DNA from: Stictocephala bisonia
Lineage: Eukaryota > Arthropoda > Insecta > Hemiptera > Membracidae
Length of the DNA stretch: 64,000 nt
Direction: 5' to 3'
NCBI GenBank assembly: GCA_035578905.1
Contig: JAQJVL010000567.1
Coordinates: forward strand, 124,001-188,000
Shown: positions 36,901-45,339 of the stretch, piece by piece
Layout of the letters: each line of letters opens with the position of its first letter
Numbering within the stretch: the stretch's first letter is position 1
Program-made: the position numbers and the translations under genes
The notes under the pieces: model-generated
What the model saw: the letters and a program-made list of their open reading frames with translations, nothing else
What the model was told of the DNA's origin: nothing
Databases searched by the model: none

Positions 36901-39733
36901 TAACGGGGTGTTGCCAGATGGTTGTAAGGTTGGCAAAATAAAACCCCTTTTCAAAAAGGGAGATGATTTGGACATGGGGAACTATCGTCCGATCTCACTC
37001 CTGCCAACAATTTCTAAACTTTTTGAAAGAGTGGTTAGTGAGCAGCTTACTCACTATCTTGAAAGCAATGAACTCATTTGCAGAAAGCAATATGGGTTCA
37101 GAAAAAACAAATCAACCAAATTAGCTCTCATTGAATTTGTGAACCAGTGCATCGATGCGATGGAGGCCGGCGAATCTGTAATAAGTTGCTTTGCAGATCT
37201 GTCAAAGGCCTTCGACTGTGTTGATCACAAGATCATGTTAAGCAAGCTGGAGGCACTGGGAATCAGGGGATGTGTCCTAAAATGGTTCACATCATTCCTG
37301 TCTGACCGCCTCCAGTTTGTTGAAATTAAACATCAATCAAAATTTAAAATTCACAAAATCCACTCAGAAAAACAATCAATCAAAAATGGCGTTCCTCAAG
37401 GTTCAATTCTGGGCCCGATACTGTTCCTGATATATATATAAACGATATGGCAGAGACGGTCTCGGACCAGAACCTCTTCATTTTTGCAGATGATACCACT
37501 CTTTTCACAAAAAACAAAAATCTGGAAAATTTGGAAATTGAAACAAATGTCAAAATTAACACTCTTGCACAATTCTTTGCCAGCAACAAACTCAAATTAA
37601 ACACAGACAAAACTGGGTATCTCTGCTTAAATACTGCCCAAAAGAAGAAGTAAGTGTTGTTATTGGAGAGGATATGCTGGATCCCTCTGACTCAACTGAT
37701 TTTCTCGGAGTGAGTTTGGACGATGGTTTAACATGGATTGACCAGATTGAAAAAATTGAAAAGAAATTGGCATCTGGGTTGTTTGTGTTAAGAAGAGTAA
37801 ATAAATTGTGTAGCATTAATGTATCTAGAATAGTTTATTTTAGTCTACTGGAATCTCACATTATGTATTCCATAGCCTTGTGGGGTGGATACAAATCACT
37901 TGTGGATAAAATATTTATTTGGCAAAAAAAGGCTGTTAGAACAATTTTTGATCTTCCACCTTGGGAACATTGCGGGAGATACTTCTCCAGACTTGGTATT
38001 TTAACTGCTCCATCACTATATTTTTTTGAACTAGTTACCTACATTAGAACCCAAAACCTAACAGATTATTGTAAAAAAAATCACACTCACGATACCCGGT
38101 TTAAGGCTAAATTTTCCATCACCCATAGACTGGCGGTTTTTGAAAAAAAACCACTTTATGCTGGTCATAAATTCTATCAATCACTTCCAAAATTTGTTTC
38201 CGAAATAACTGACAATAGAAAATTTAAAGCATATTTGAAAACATTTCTAATAGCTCACTGTTTTTATTCTGTGGAAGACCTCACAAACCATCTAAAAAAT
38301 TGTAATCCAACCTGCAACTTCCTTAACTTACCCCAACCAAATAGTGGCTAACCTAGAGTTGGCACTTTGACCTATCCAACGCTTAAGGGCCTATGGATGG
38401 AAATAACAAGAAGAAGATATGTTTCTATAATGTTAGCCGATGTTTGCCAATAGTGTAAGAATAAATTAAAAATTAATATAAAATATTACAAATATTATAA
38501 TTACAGCTTAATATATATAATTTTATTTGTAAAACTAAAAACAATTTTAGTAAATTTTATTTGTATACAAAACCTATATATCAAAAGATAAGTTGATTTA
38601 TTTATTTAGAAATGTTGAGGTCAAGAGAAGGTAAAAAAATCTTTTTTCAAAACATATTTTCAGGTCCATGTTACCTTAAGAAATGTTTTTATTTGCAATG
38701 CAAACATTCTGAAATAGCCAATTTGTTCTAAATGTTATTTACATTTATAAAATATAACTTATATAAACAATATTTACGTAAACAAAAAAACAACATTGAG
38801 AAAATCGAACTATGTAAACATCATTTACAGCTGTTATAGTACCAGCTGTTCCAGTGTTGTTGATTATTATGTGATAATCTGTGTTCCACATACAAACATT
38901 AACCGTCTACTCACAGATATTGGGAGATGCATTGAGAAATGACGATTAAAATGATATCAAATGTGTAAAATAAATTACTGTTAATAATGTCTTTCCAGTC
39001 GTTTTTGCTACAACTAACATCTATAATACGCATAATGCTGTCACGTAACCGACAACTAACATCGGAAGGGTTAAACAAATTTCAAGAGGATTAAATTATA
39101 TATTGATTTGTAATATCCTATCTATGACATACTTGTGTTTATGATCCCTCCCCTTATTTATATTTTACCAAAGATAACAGTCTTTCCTTTCATTAACTTC
39201 AGCACCTTTGTGATGTACAACAATGATCTAACAACTTCAAATAAGTAATTTCTGACTGCAGAGTACAAACATCAAGGTTTGAATGTTTAGCAGGTGGTTG
39301 ATATTTAGTCAGTTCAGTCCAAGAAGAAACCTGCAAGCTCGTGTCAATTGGCAAGTGAACTTTAGGAAAACATATTGATAAACAACTGTACACTGCCTAA
39401 TAGGGGAGCATATTAAGTACGACTTATCAGTCGTTATTACTGTAAATCATCAGTTTTCTTTCAGATTTACTAAGTCTAATAACTGTTTTTTTACAGACAT
39501 CTCTAACAAAGGTTCAATAATAGTATACTCTCCTCACACAGTGTTTTTGTTCACTAGGTTATGACCAGGTACTCCTAGACTCCATGCAGGGTGTAGACCT
39601 CGGCTCCCAACACTCAGACTATGGGCCGATGGACGTGACCTCAGGACCCCTGGATTTTGACCCACTGGAGGAGGTTCCCCCACCTCCACAGGACAGCCAG
39701 GTCGCAGCAGCCTGGTACGACACTGACCTGTAA
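6937..39733 (+). CDS. Armadillo / beta-catenin, complete gene of 13 coding exons
   Basis: Adaptor of cadherin junctions (binds cadherin tails and alpha-catenin) and nuclear effector of Wnt/Wingless signalling (binds TCF). Exons: 6937-6970, 11051-11254, 12628-12815, 13917-14066, 19189-19343, 20159-20460, 21630-21775, 22480-22689, 24586-24840, 25904-26225, 27653-27804, 31556-31652, 39558-39733. All junctions are GT-AG and in phase; total 796 residues plus TAA (human beta-catenin has 781, fly Arm about 843). Residues 35-48 hold the phosphodegron [14 protein letters not shown] (Ser36, Ser40, Thr44, Ser48). The alpha-catenin-binding segment ends at Tyr141. Armadillo repeats span about 141-664. Lys311 and Lys434 match human Lys312 and Lys435. 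The C terminus is WYDTDL, a PDZ-type end. The start is fixed by an in-frame TAA nine bases upstream (6928-6930). Confidence 0.98.
7001..7330 (+). repeat. SINE-like repeat, family B
   Basis: From GTTTGGGAGATTATAGG through TAATACCGACACGGCGTCC and ACTACTAGAGAAGTCTGGGG to AATCAGACCAACACTAC it matches 51385-51600 almost line by line. The right end keeps a weak version of the tail (CATATTTGCCCATATG). It begins 30 bp after the donor of the armadillo start exon. Confidence 0.7.
7337..7450 (+). repeat. Short dispersed repeat
   Basis: Begins TGTGAATCCCTCTGGTCTG and continues through CACCCTAATAT and TTTGTACTTTTATTGTAATA. A diverged + strand copy lies at 19479-19547 and an inverted core at 282-304. It directly follows the SINE-like repeat and may be part of another 3' end. 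Its identity is unknown. Confidence 0.5.
7530..8410 (-). mobile_element. Degenerate jockey-type retrotransposon, C-terminal part
   Basis: The minus strand carries the same landmarks as 985-2125: a decayed LTF-type segment near 8340, a WLPVP-like segment near 8080, and a C-terminal tail reading [16 protein letters not shown] then [20 protein letters not shown]. The Cys-x-Cys...His/Tyr...Cys spacing is the zinc-knuckle-like end typical of jockey elements. Multiple stops and frame changes show it is dead. It sits in armadillo intron 1 in antisense orientation. Confidence 0.8.
8411..11050. other. armadillo intron 1 remainder, nothing recognisable
   Basis: AT-rich intron sequence. An open stretch on both strands at 9901-10218 has no recognisable domain and is probably chance. 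A run of GAA and TTC triplets near 10080-10150 looks a little like heat-shock elements, but the spacing is not regular. Confidence 0.4.
11051..11254 (+). CDS. armadillo coding exon 2 (phosphodegron)
   Basis: Encodes residues 12-80. It contains [12 protein letters not shown] and then the destruction-box segment with Ser36, Ser40, Thr44 and Ser48 at the four-residue spacing that CK1 and GSK3 require. The DSG phosphodegron is the site read by the beta-TrCP/Slimb ubiquitin ligase. The acceptor is TTGCCAG and the donor GACG|GTAAGT. A 4.1-kb intron separates it from the start exon. Confidence 0.97.
11323..11677. mobile_element. TTAA-flanked MITE (piggyBac-like)
   Basis: Bounded by TTAA at 11319-11322 and 11678-11681. 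The ends are CCCGGCAGTACACGTG on the left and, read inward from the right, CACTCTAGTGCATGTATC; they share an AGTRCAYGT core as an imperfect inverted repeat. At 355 bp it is too small to encode a transposase. Duplication of TTAA is the hallmark of piggyBac insertion. Confidence 0.5.
12628..12815 (+). CDS. armadillo coding exon 3 (alpha-catenin-binding segment)
   Basis: Encodes residues 80-142, with [38 protein letters not shown] and NLINYQ. This is the helix that binds alpha-catenin; Tyr141 corresponds to human Tyr142, whose phosphorylation controls that contact. The acceptor is TTTTTAG and the donor CAG|GTAGTA, phase 0. Confidence 0.97.
13917..14066 (+). CDS. armadillo coding exon 4 (repeat 1 region)
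   Basis: Exactly 50 codons (residues 143-192), from [18 protein letters not shown] to HAIMNSPQ. Both boundaries are phase 0, so skipping it would keep the frame but remove about one armadillo repeat. The acceptor is GCCTAG and the donor CAG|GTATGA. Confidence 0.97.
14067..16278. other. armadillo intron 4, left part
   Basis: AT-rich; no coding frame, transposon end or tandem repeat that I can support before the 133-bp repeat array begins. Confidence 0.4.
16279..16809 (+). repeat. Tandem repeat, four copies of a 133-bp unit
   Basis: Units begin at 16279, 16412, 16545 and 16678 with TACAGCCTTATAGAC and share CACGATACAGCGTGACGG and CACTCGTGTACTTAAGTTC. The copies differ at only a few bases, so the array is young. 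The sub-motif ACGATACAGCGTGACGG is much richer in G and C than the surrounding intron. Confidence 0.9.
18126..18861. mobile_element. pogo/Tigger-type MITE
   Basis: Flanked by TA on both sides (18124-18125 and 18862-18863). The left end is CAGTAGAGAGTCGATTATCC and the right end, read inward, is CAGTAGAACGTCGATTTACC: about 20 of 24 positions agree. CAGT...TCGAT..CCGAAC ends with a TA target are typical of pogo/Tigger elements. At 736 bp, with no transposase frame, it is non-autonomous. The middle is strongly GC-rich around 18520-18640. Confidence 0.8.
19189..19343 (+). CDS. armadillo coding exon 5
   Basis: Residues 193-244. It has the repeat signature [20 protein letters not shown]. The intron before it (5.1 kb) holds a 133-bp tandem repeat and a pogo/Tigger-type MITE. 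The acceptor is GTTATAG; the donor CAG|GTGATT splits codon 244 (Ser) after two bases. Confidence 0.97.
20159..20460 (+). CDS. armadillo coding exon 6
   Basis: Residues 244-345, running from [20 protein letters not shown] to WTTSRVLK. It includes Lys311 within [11 protein letters not shown], equivalent to human Lys312, one of the two charged residues that anchor TCF, cadherin and APC in the groove. The acceptor is TTTATAG and the donor AAAG|GTAACA. Confidence 0.97.
20563..20757 (-). repeat. tRNA-derived SINE sharing a LINE 3' tail
   Basis: On the minus strand an A-box-like GTAGCTAAAGCATTGACTTG is followed about 30 nt later by a B-box GGTTCGATTCC, the layout of a tRNA promoter. The 3' part reads TTAAGTGTTAGAGGG, CCTAACTTCGCTTGG and AAATAAGACG, which matches the 3' ends of the minus-strand elements at 54685 and 59050. 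It lies in armadillo intron 6. Confidence 0.75.
21630..21775 (+). CDS. armadillo coding exon 7
   Basis: Residues 345-393, with [17 protein letters not shown] and [18 protein letters not shown]. The acceptor is GTTGCAG and the donor AAG|GTAACA. It ends in phase 0 between armadillo repeats. Confidence 0.97.
22006..22185 (+). repeat. SINE family A, head missing
   Basis: Starts near GGAAGGGATCAGCTGAT and runs through CATTGGGCTATTAATTAATG to the AATAAATAAA end. It matches the body of 2299-2578 but lacks the tRNA-like head. Confidence 0.7.
22480..22689 (+). CDS. armadillo coding exon 8
   Basis: Exactly 70 codons (residues 394-463), with [20 protein letters not shown] followed by Lys434, equivalent to human Lys435, the second charged anchor of the ligand groove. 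The acceptor is ATACAG and the donor GCA|GTAAGT, both phase 0. Confidence 0.97.
23942..24212 (+). repeat. SINE family A, full-length
   Basis: A-box-like GTAGCTTAGTTGG near 23950 and B-box-like AGTTTGATTCC near 23993, followed by the family A body (GGGATCAGCTGATAACC, TTAGTTTGTAACAATGAC) and an AT-rich end. It lies in armadillo intron 8. Confidence 0.75.
24586..24840 (+). CDS. armadillo coding exon 9
   Basis: Exactly 85 codons (residues 464-548), from [18 protein letters not shown] to [11 protein letters not shown]. It covers armadillo repeats around 8-10. The acceptor is TTCCCAG; the donor CGG|GTAATT is phase 0. It ends just where the flexible insertion of repeat 10 begins. Confidence 0.97.
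24841..25903. other. armadillo intron 9
   Basis: AT-rich with a G9 run near 25762 followed by a short TG repeat. Nothing else recognised. Confidence 0.4.
25904..26225 (+). CDS. armadillo coding exon 10
   Basis: Residues 549-656. It opens with the variable loop [19 protein letters not shown], then the conserved [34 protein letters not shown] and [17 protein letters not shown]. The acceptor is TTTTCAG and the donor GTAG|GTAAGT. Confidence 0.97.
27080..27600 (-). mobile_element. Non-LTR reverse transcriptase C-terminal fragment
   Basis: The minus strand translates in pieces to [20 protein letters not shown], then [12 protein letters not shown], then [19 protein letters not shown], then an EMKFIRT segment and [10 protein letters not shown]. 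This order (YLG, YVPILTYG-E-WTL, M+FLR, R-R-RN) is that of RTE/L1-like reverse transcriptase tails common in insects. Stops and a frame change interrupt it. It ends about 50 bp before an armadillo exon, in antisense orientation. Confidence 0.75.
27653..27804 (+). CDS. armadillo coding exon 11
   Basis: Residues 656-706, with [20 protein letters not shown], the end of repeat 12, then helix C and the start of the C-terminal tail (GMGPDLQ). The acceptor is CTACATAG; the donor CAG|GTAACA is phase 0. Confidence 0.97.
27805..30274. other. armadillo intron 11, left part
   Basis: AT-rich; no feature supported. A short open frame at 28523-28783 has no recognisable domain. Confidence 0.4.
30279..31093. 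mobile_element. TTAA-flanked MITE with internal palindromes
   Basis: Bounded by TTAA at 30275-30278 and 31094-31097. Both ends begin CCCT reading inward (CCCTTTTTTAACCAGG and CCCTACAATTTTCATC), as piggyBac ends do, although the rest matches poorly. It contains a perfect 17-bp stem (30724-30766), a perfect 18-bp palindrome CTGACGATATATCGTCAG near 30943, and a second GCTGACGATATATC near 30983. A 90-codon frame inside has no transposase motif. Confidence 0.45.
30724..30766. repeat. Perfect 17-bp inverted repeat with 9-nt loop
   Basis: Left arm 30724-30740 (CACAGTGGCAGTGGGCA), loop 30741-30749, right arm 30750-30766, fully complementary. It would form a stable hairpin in DNA or in armadillo pre-mRNA. 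It lies inside the TTAA-flanked element. Confidence 0.9.
31556..31652 (+). CDS. armadillo coding exon 12
   Basis: Residues 707-739, starting [20 protein letters not shown] and containing [13 protein letters not shown]. It belongs to the C-terminal transactivation tail; the HSSHGGR block is shared with fly Arm. The acceptor is TTGGCAG and the donor CAG|GTAGGG splits a Gly codon. Confidence 0.95.
31653..33018. other. armadillo intron 12, left part
   Basis: AT-rich; nothing recognised apart from isolated TTAAC-starting motifs (32217, 32583) whose partners I could not find. Confidence 0.4.
33019..33435 (+). repeat. 30-bp minisatellite
   Basis: Eleven copies of a 30-bp unit (33091-33420) look identical by eye. 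Two 36-bp copies with a duplicated AGGTT precede them and a half copy follows. As 30 is a multiple of three, the minus strand stays open and reads as repeats of [10 protein letters not shown]; this is a by-product of the repeat, not evidence of a gene. Confidence 0.95.
35690..38400 (+). mobile_element. Non-LTR retrotransposon (Jockey/CR1-like), 5'-truncated, dead
   Basis: A sense-strand insertion in armadillo intron 12, holding the end of an APE-type endonuclease and a complete reverse transcriptase region. The 5' part of the endonuclease is missing; the first recognisable piece is GGVAIFAN near 35745. The 3' boundary is not sharp: no poly-A or simple tail is visible after the stop at 38351, and I see no target duplication. 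It is the best preserved retroelement in the window. Confidence 0.85.
35740..38351 (+). pseudogene. Endonuclease/reverse transcriptase polyprotein, frameshifted
   Basis: The first long frame (35894-37441, 515 codons) has endonuclease motifs IIAGDYNID and SCIDNFITN, then ISDQ where the catalytic His of SDH is expected, immediately followed by KSEKW, suggesting an internal deletion. RT motifs follow: [38 protein letters not shown] (first catalytic Asp) and [14 protein letters not shown]. The frame then stops after LIYI because of an extra TA in a TATATATA run. It resumes in another frame with NDMAE and FADDTTLF (catalytic Asp pair intact, near 37490), breaks again at about 37650, and continues as [12 protein letters not shown] to the stop at 38351. 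Upstream, [10 protein letters not shown] and GGVAIFAN lie in different frames. It cannot make one protein. Confidence 0.9.
38401..39557. other. armadillo intron 12, right part
   Basis: AT-rich. A GGG-TTAA motif at about 39069 resembles a right end of a TTAA element, but no convincing left partner was found. Nothing else. Confidence 0.35.
39558..39733 (+). CDS. armadillo coding exon 13 (C terminus)
   Basis: Residues 739-796, from [15 protein letters not shown] through an acidic, proline-rich stretch ([10 protein letters not shown]) to AAAWYDTDL and TAA. It lies after a 7.9-kb intron holding a minisatellite and a non-LTR retroelement. The acceptor is TTCACTAG. The tail is much shorter than that of fly Arm, lacking the long Gly-rich insertion. 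Confidence 0.96.
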
Positions 39734-40090
39734 CCTTGTTCCTTTCTTTACTCTGTCTATCGCATTTATATTTTTCCACGAATTTTGTACTGCTGCCATA
39801 TTTATAAAAGGACTGATAAGTAATTGAGTTTATTCATATAGAGATATTGTTTTCAACTATTACCAAAAAAGTAATGAAAAGTTAGATATCTGGACATTAG
39901 ATTTCTTGAATTCCTTAAGAACACGATTGTTTTCCAGGTTTTGTTTGGTTATAACATAAATTTGTAAATAGTACACTCACTTATGGAAACTATTTCAGTG
40001 TTTTATTTGTATTACATAGTTGTCTATGTTTTTTTAAATAATTTTTACTGATGCATAAAATAAAGCATAAATGTTAATGAGAGAGCTCAA
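39734..40090 (+). other. armadillo 3' UTR (proximal part)
   Basis: Begins right after the TAA. A Pumilio-type TGTAAATA lies at 39963-39970, and a candidate poly(A) signal AATAAA at 40059-40064 (within ATAAAATAAAG). Another AATAAA occurs at 42030-42035, so a longer 3' UTR is possible. The true cleavage site cannot be read from sequence alone. Confidence 0.5.
40059..40064 (+). terminator. Candidate poly(A) signal of armadillo
   Basis: Canonical AATAAA about 330 bp after the stop codon, in an AT-rich 3' region. It is only one of several possible signals. Confidence 0.4.
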
Positions 40091-41910
40091 TTTAGTTGTT
40101 TATAGTAATGTATGATTACTTTCTAACATTAAATAGAATGAAATCAATATCATTTGTATCGTAGTTGAAAACATTATAAATTATATTGTTTTAGGAAATT
40201 TTTACATTGTGCTATTTTAACAATTTGTTTTCAAGTTAGCACTTTAAACCGGTCAAGTACTTACATGTGAGTTGACCAAAAACCATTCCAGTGATTAATA
40301 CTTTTAAATGTGATGTTTAATTTCTTTTTATATAATTTTGTGGAGCTTGTATATTGTATTAATTTCTGTTAATTTATCGTTGTTTTAACAAATGTATTTA
40401 TTTTTGTCTGATTGCTTTTCTCTTTTTGACATGTTATCATGCAGTTTACGCTACTGATACTTTTTTCAGTATCACTGTTGATACTTCTTGTAATATGATA
40501 GTAATTTATATCTTTCAAATTTGTATTATTAGGTTATGTACATGATTTTTTATAGTAAGACATAGATATTTTTACTCCCCTAGATAGTTGATTATCTACA
40601 GTTTTCATCAACTTCATGTCTGGACAACATATGCTAGAGCTAGCTCTCTGAGAGACATAAGTGTTTAATGGACATATTGTGTATAGATTGTGTCATGATT
40701 AAAGTTTACACTATTTGTCATTAGTGTCTAGAGTAATAATACTACTTACAGGGTCGTAAATTATCTAAAGTTACGTTGAATTACCTCCTGTAAACTGAAA
40801 TATTCTTAAAGTTATTTATTGAAATTTGATCAAGTGAATGTGTTTATTTTATATTAATGTAAGAATTAAAATAAGGACATAATTCATTGTTATTTTTATT
40901 TTATTGTAAACCTTAAACCTTTTTGCATTCTTCTGTTTGAATACAGGATGTTGCTAGAGCAATCCTTTTTATTCTAGATAAATTTGTTGTTTCATGTATA
41001 CTTTGAATATGATAAATGCTAGTGGATTGAAGTAGGTTTAGGAACAGATGGGTTGACGGGGTTAGGTAAGGGGGAGGAGCGGTCTGATGTGCTGGAGGAG
41101 AGAAGTAAACATTATTGTAAGAATAATACATACCTTTTAGGATGAGTGGACGGTTATTAGTTTATACGTAATTTACCGAATATGATAAGGCAGGCTATAA
41201 ATTGGTGTTAGATTTGCTGGAAAAGACAAGCAGACTATTCACATTTTTTTTACATTTTAATACACAATACCTAAAACATTGTTTTTATATAATGAAGCTT
41301 GTTTTGAGACATCTCATCAGCTGACAATCACTCAGCCAGTTGGCGCCTAAGATTTAGGCAGGAAATCAGTACTGCACTATATTGGTCATGGCATGGTCAT
41401 ATTGTTTTAATGCCCAGTTATTTTATTGTTAACTGTTATGTCCAGTTATGTCATGTTTTTTAATTTACATTAAATAATTAGAAAATACAGCAAATTTAAA
41501 ATGAATAAGAAAAACATGTCCTTCTCCTTTTATCATAGGTAAAAAATAGCAAAACAGGTGCTGTACCATGCAACTATGATAAAGACACTGATCATATCAA
41601 CTTCCACCCTCCATGCCGCTTACTGTTTATTTAAGGTGGTCCCTAAGTTACAATACCACAGTCCAGTGCCTCTACACAGTTGCACAATAAAAAAGTACCA
41701 GCACGAGCTAGATTCAAACTGACGATCCTCAGTGCTGTATCTGGCTACAGTACAACTCCTTAGATCCCCCCCCTCATGTTTCAATACCCATGGTGACTAG
41801 GTATCATTGTGTTAGTAGACTATGGTGTACTATGTACATCAAAATAAACTGAAGGGAAAATAATATATCTAATTACCTTAGTAAACTTGACTGTGAATAT
41901 TTGTGATAAC

Positions 41911-41944
<34 letters not shown>

Positions 41945-43779
41945 ACGTATTTCCTGTCTACAGGGATGTTAAAATATATTTATAATCCATCTGGACATAT
42001 GTATACTAGGAAAACATCTTTTTATGGTGAATAAAGCCACTTTTTTTAAGGTTTAAGCCTCAATATTTGTTTAGGTTTAACAGCGTTACACTAGTAGATT
42101 TAAAACAAAACTGTTATCCCACCAACACTGTAACTGTGACAAAAATCAACTGTGTTAACATTTAAACTGTATTTATTGGTGTAAAAGTAAACGATTTAAA
42201 AAAACAAATTCTGTACTATTTATATGTAAGTAAACAAAACTATACAGTGTGTTATAAATGTATGAACCTTCATCAGTTATTTTGTACAGATCCAGATAAA
42301 AAATTGAAATTTAGTTCTTGGCTGTAGAACGTTTTCTTCTATCTTTTGATGAAGAATGTAATTTTTTCATTCTAGAAGAAAAGGCTTCTTTAGAATGTCT
42401 AATGGAGGCTATGTCAAAATGACCATTATTTTAAAGCCTATTTTGTTCTGAGTAAGACACCGTACGTTTCAAGTCTAAATGATCACCCTATTAGAAATGG
42501 TGATTAACTTTTCTAAACAGTAATATCTGAGTGGGGATTTGACATGGCTGTCCAAGCATTAAACCTAAATCTGTGGTTTCAAGGCTTATTTAAATTGGTT
42601 AGCTCATTTGAACAAATTGTAATAGTTTTAAGAGTTTAACTCAAAACCAAACTACTATTACTCACTAAGTGCTAGATATTATTTTCTATCGTCTAACCTC
42701 ACTGTAACGAATCTAAACTGTAAACACGAGCAGTCTGGCTCTCTTAAGGTAAATGTAGAAAACTGAACTATCCGTGGAATGTGTTTTCGTAAACTTCTCT
42801 GAGATACAAATTTAAAAATTATTTTAGAAATATTTTAACCAATTAGTTTAAATTAAAAAAAAAACAAGTTGAAGAAATAATTTTAATCTTTAATGGATAA
42901 TATGATCATGCCCCAGATTATAGACAAATCTAAGCAATAGTTTTTAGACTTCTGGAGAATATCAGAATACCAGCCAAAGTTAAAACATTGATCACGAAGT
43001 TGCAATAAGTAGGGCATCACAAAATTCTTCACTATTTATTGATAAATATTTAAATGCAAGAAATGAAACCTCATCAGAGAATGAATAGAGATGACCGTCT
43101 ACATCATTGACTGAAAACTGTTCATAAATTTGTAGAAATTCGATAAGTATATAAATTGTATTTATATTGCGAAAGAGTTGAATTGTCATTGATACAAGGT
43201 ACAAATAATAGTAATGCCCAAGAATTATGAATCCTCAAACTCACTGCATGGAACAGTCGCCCAAATCATTCTCAAAATCTTGCCACCTGTGTGATAGGTA
43301 TAACAGTAACCATTCAAGAATGTTCTGAGAAACTTCTATGACTCTTAATTTGTCAAATGTGATAATTTATGAAGTCAAACCCACAAACTACAAATCAAAT
43401 GTATGTAGAATCCTATCCTGTCTACTACAGTTCGGCCGCTTTGATTGCAACCTTATTAGAGAACCTATGCGAGAGATACAAAGCTAGTCATTGAAGTGAG
43501 AGGGAACATAATTCTTCTCCCACCACTGAACTGATGTGTCACTTTAACATTTCGTTGTCATGGATACACAGTAGGAAGCTCAGCCTATTATATCAATGTG
43601 CAAGGTGGCCATTGGTGGGCAAGGATTGTGGAGGGAACTTTAGTCTAGTACATCTGGAATACGGCATAGGGGGAAATAGACCTGAGATAGAAGTGAGGAC
43701 AGCTATTATAGTCGGTTTGTTGTCATTACTGATTTAAATTGACGTTATATTATAATTTTATTTGCAATACTATTGTCTT
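40091..43779. other. Downstream AT-rich stretch
   Basis: No gene seen. It holds a poly-T run at 41911-41932 and a weak tRNA-like segment at about 41640-41765 (minus strand). Short open frames here look random. Confidence 0.4.
41640..41765 (-). repeat. Possible tRNA-derived SINE remnant
   Basis: The minus strand has a B-box-like AGTTTGAATCTAG preceded about 35 nt earlier by a weak A-box-like GTAGCCAGATACAG. It is too degenerate to assign. It may instead be chance or an old LINE 3' end. Confidence 0.3.
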
Positions 43780-43783
43780 TTAA

Positions 43784-44489
43784 TATGTTGACTGCCAGCG
43801 TAGATAATTTATTGTGTCATTCTGAGGCCGCCGTAGTAAAACTGTATGTCCGCCTGATGCCATGAGGGCTACCGGTAGCCCATGTCATACGTGCCGCTGT
43901 GCGCCATGTGGGCCACCGGTGGCCCCAGTGTCTTTTATAAATCAAACACAAATTTTAGCGCCATTTTTAGTATTACGTAATTTTTAATGATATATTCTGA
44001 AAGCTCATAAAATGTGATAGAAAACGGTCCTCTGGTTTTTAAATAAAGCAACCATAAATAAGTTTTTATATATTTGAACTAGTTTTTACAACATTTAGAT
44101 AGACTAGTTTCTGTCACAAAAAGAATCAATGTCACTTACTAAACACCAAACCTCAAAAGCTGATCAGTGCGCGGGAAAAAATATAAACATCACAACAAAA
44201 CAGCTGAAACATAATATCAAATGGCATATGTAAACTTTCGCCCCCACGCCATGAGGGGGCACCGGTGTACCTCATCAATAATTTCACAAAATGGTGGCTA
44301 AAGACCGGATGTCGACTATTTCTGTACTCAGGGAGTCATTTCCGATTGCATGGAACATAGAACTCGGAACAATGAATATTGTACTTTACCGTAGAAACAG
44401 CTGTGGGGCCAGGCTGAAACCGCAGGCCCTCATGGCGTGAGCTAAAATTGTTGTGTGGGCCACCGGTGGCCCTCATGGCAGTCAACGTG
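43784..44489. mobile_element. TTAA-flanked piggyBac-like MITE with ACCGGT palindromes
   Basis: Bounded by TTAA at 43780-43783 and 44490-44493. The ends match: TATGTTGACTGCCAGCG on the left and CACGTTGACTGCCATGAGG read inward from the right. Subterminal palindromes built on GGGCCACCGGTGGCCC recur near 43907 and 44458, with diverged forms near 43867 (GGGCTACCGGTAGCCC) and 44256. The 706 bp carry no transposase. Terminal GTTGACTGCC with a TTAA target fits a piggyBac-derived family. Confidence 0.75.
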
Positions 44490-44758
44490 TTAAATATATA
44501 TATATATTATTTGAAATACTTATAATGTGAATGAAATGTTCAGTGACCTACCTTCAAACTGAAATAATATTTATTACTACTTTCTTTAATGTTTTATTTA
44601 CATATTACTTCGTATGCAATTTTTAAAAGTGTGCTTTGTTAACTGTACAATTTGTGATAGATCGAGCAAGAACATAATATTAAATTTCAACATGATTTAT
44701 AATAACTACAAAAATGACGATACACCAGATTATGGTTATATCGACTTTTATAATTCAA

Positions 44759-45016
44759 TCAATGTTCTCTACTACCTTTAACTTTAACATAACCTACAAA
44801 CAAAGGGAGCGAGGGAGATGAAGTGCTAAGCGCATCGTAACCTGCCGCAACTGGTTGTGTCTGTTGTCCCCACTCCCAACACTGCCCCTCACACCAACTA
44901 AAGACGTAGTTGTGGAACACTTCCTCTCTGCTGCTGGAGCCCCTACACACGCTAAATATTTTACACAGGTCGTTTTTCAAACTGGCCCAATTATAGCCAT
45001 GTATTTTCTCTGTCAA
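44759..45016 (-). other. GC-richer open frame of 85 codons, unassigned
   Basis: An island of higher GC in AT-rich DNA, open on the minus strand, with no domain I recognise (it contains FSVCRGSSSREEVFHN and WEWGQQTQPVAAGYD). There is no convincing splice partner. It could be an exon, a promoter-proximal island or a transposon piece. Confidence 0.2.
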
Positions 45017-45339
45017 ACTAAGAAGTGCTGTTAGTGTTAGTTAAGTACTGTGATAATATACTTTGAAACTGTTAAGTAAAATTGATAGTCTTATAAAATA
45101 GTATTATTGTCAGAAATTTAACAGTATATGATAGTTTCATGGAATATTACTTGATAGTGTGATCTTAACAATTATATAGTGTTGAAAGATTGTCTAAAAG
45201 ATGAATGGGGCTGACTTCAGATAAGAAATGAACAGTGTTTCGTATGTTTGTTGAAATTTTGTGTGTTAGATAGTCAGAAGAATGGCAAAAATAAAAGAAA
45301 AAAAATTATCAAAGACACCAATCATGTGCAATCTATGAA

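Noticed and set aside
34792..39073. Large piggyBac-like element carrying the non-LTR element inside it
   Set aside because: TTAACCC at 34792 and GGGTTAA at about 39067 exist, but the ends share almost nothing beyond CCC.
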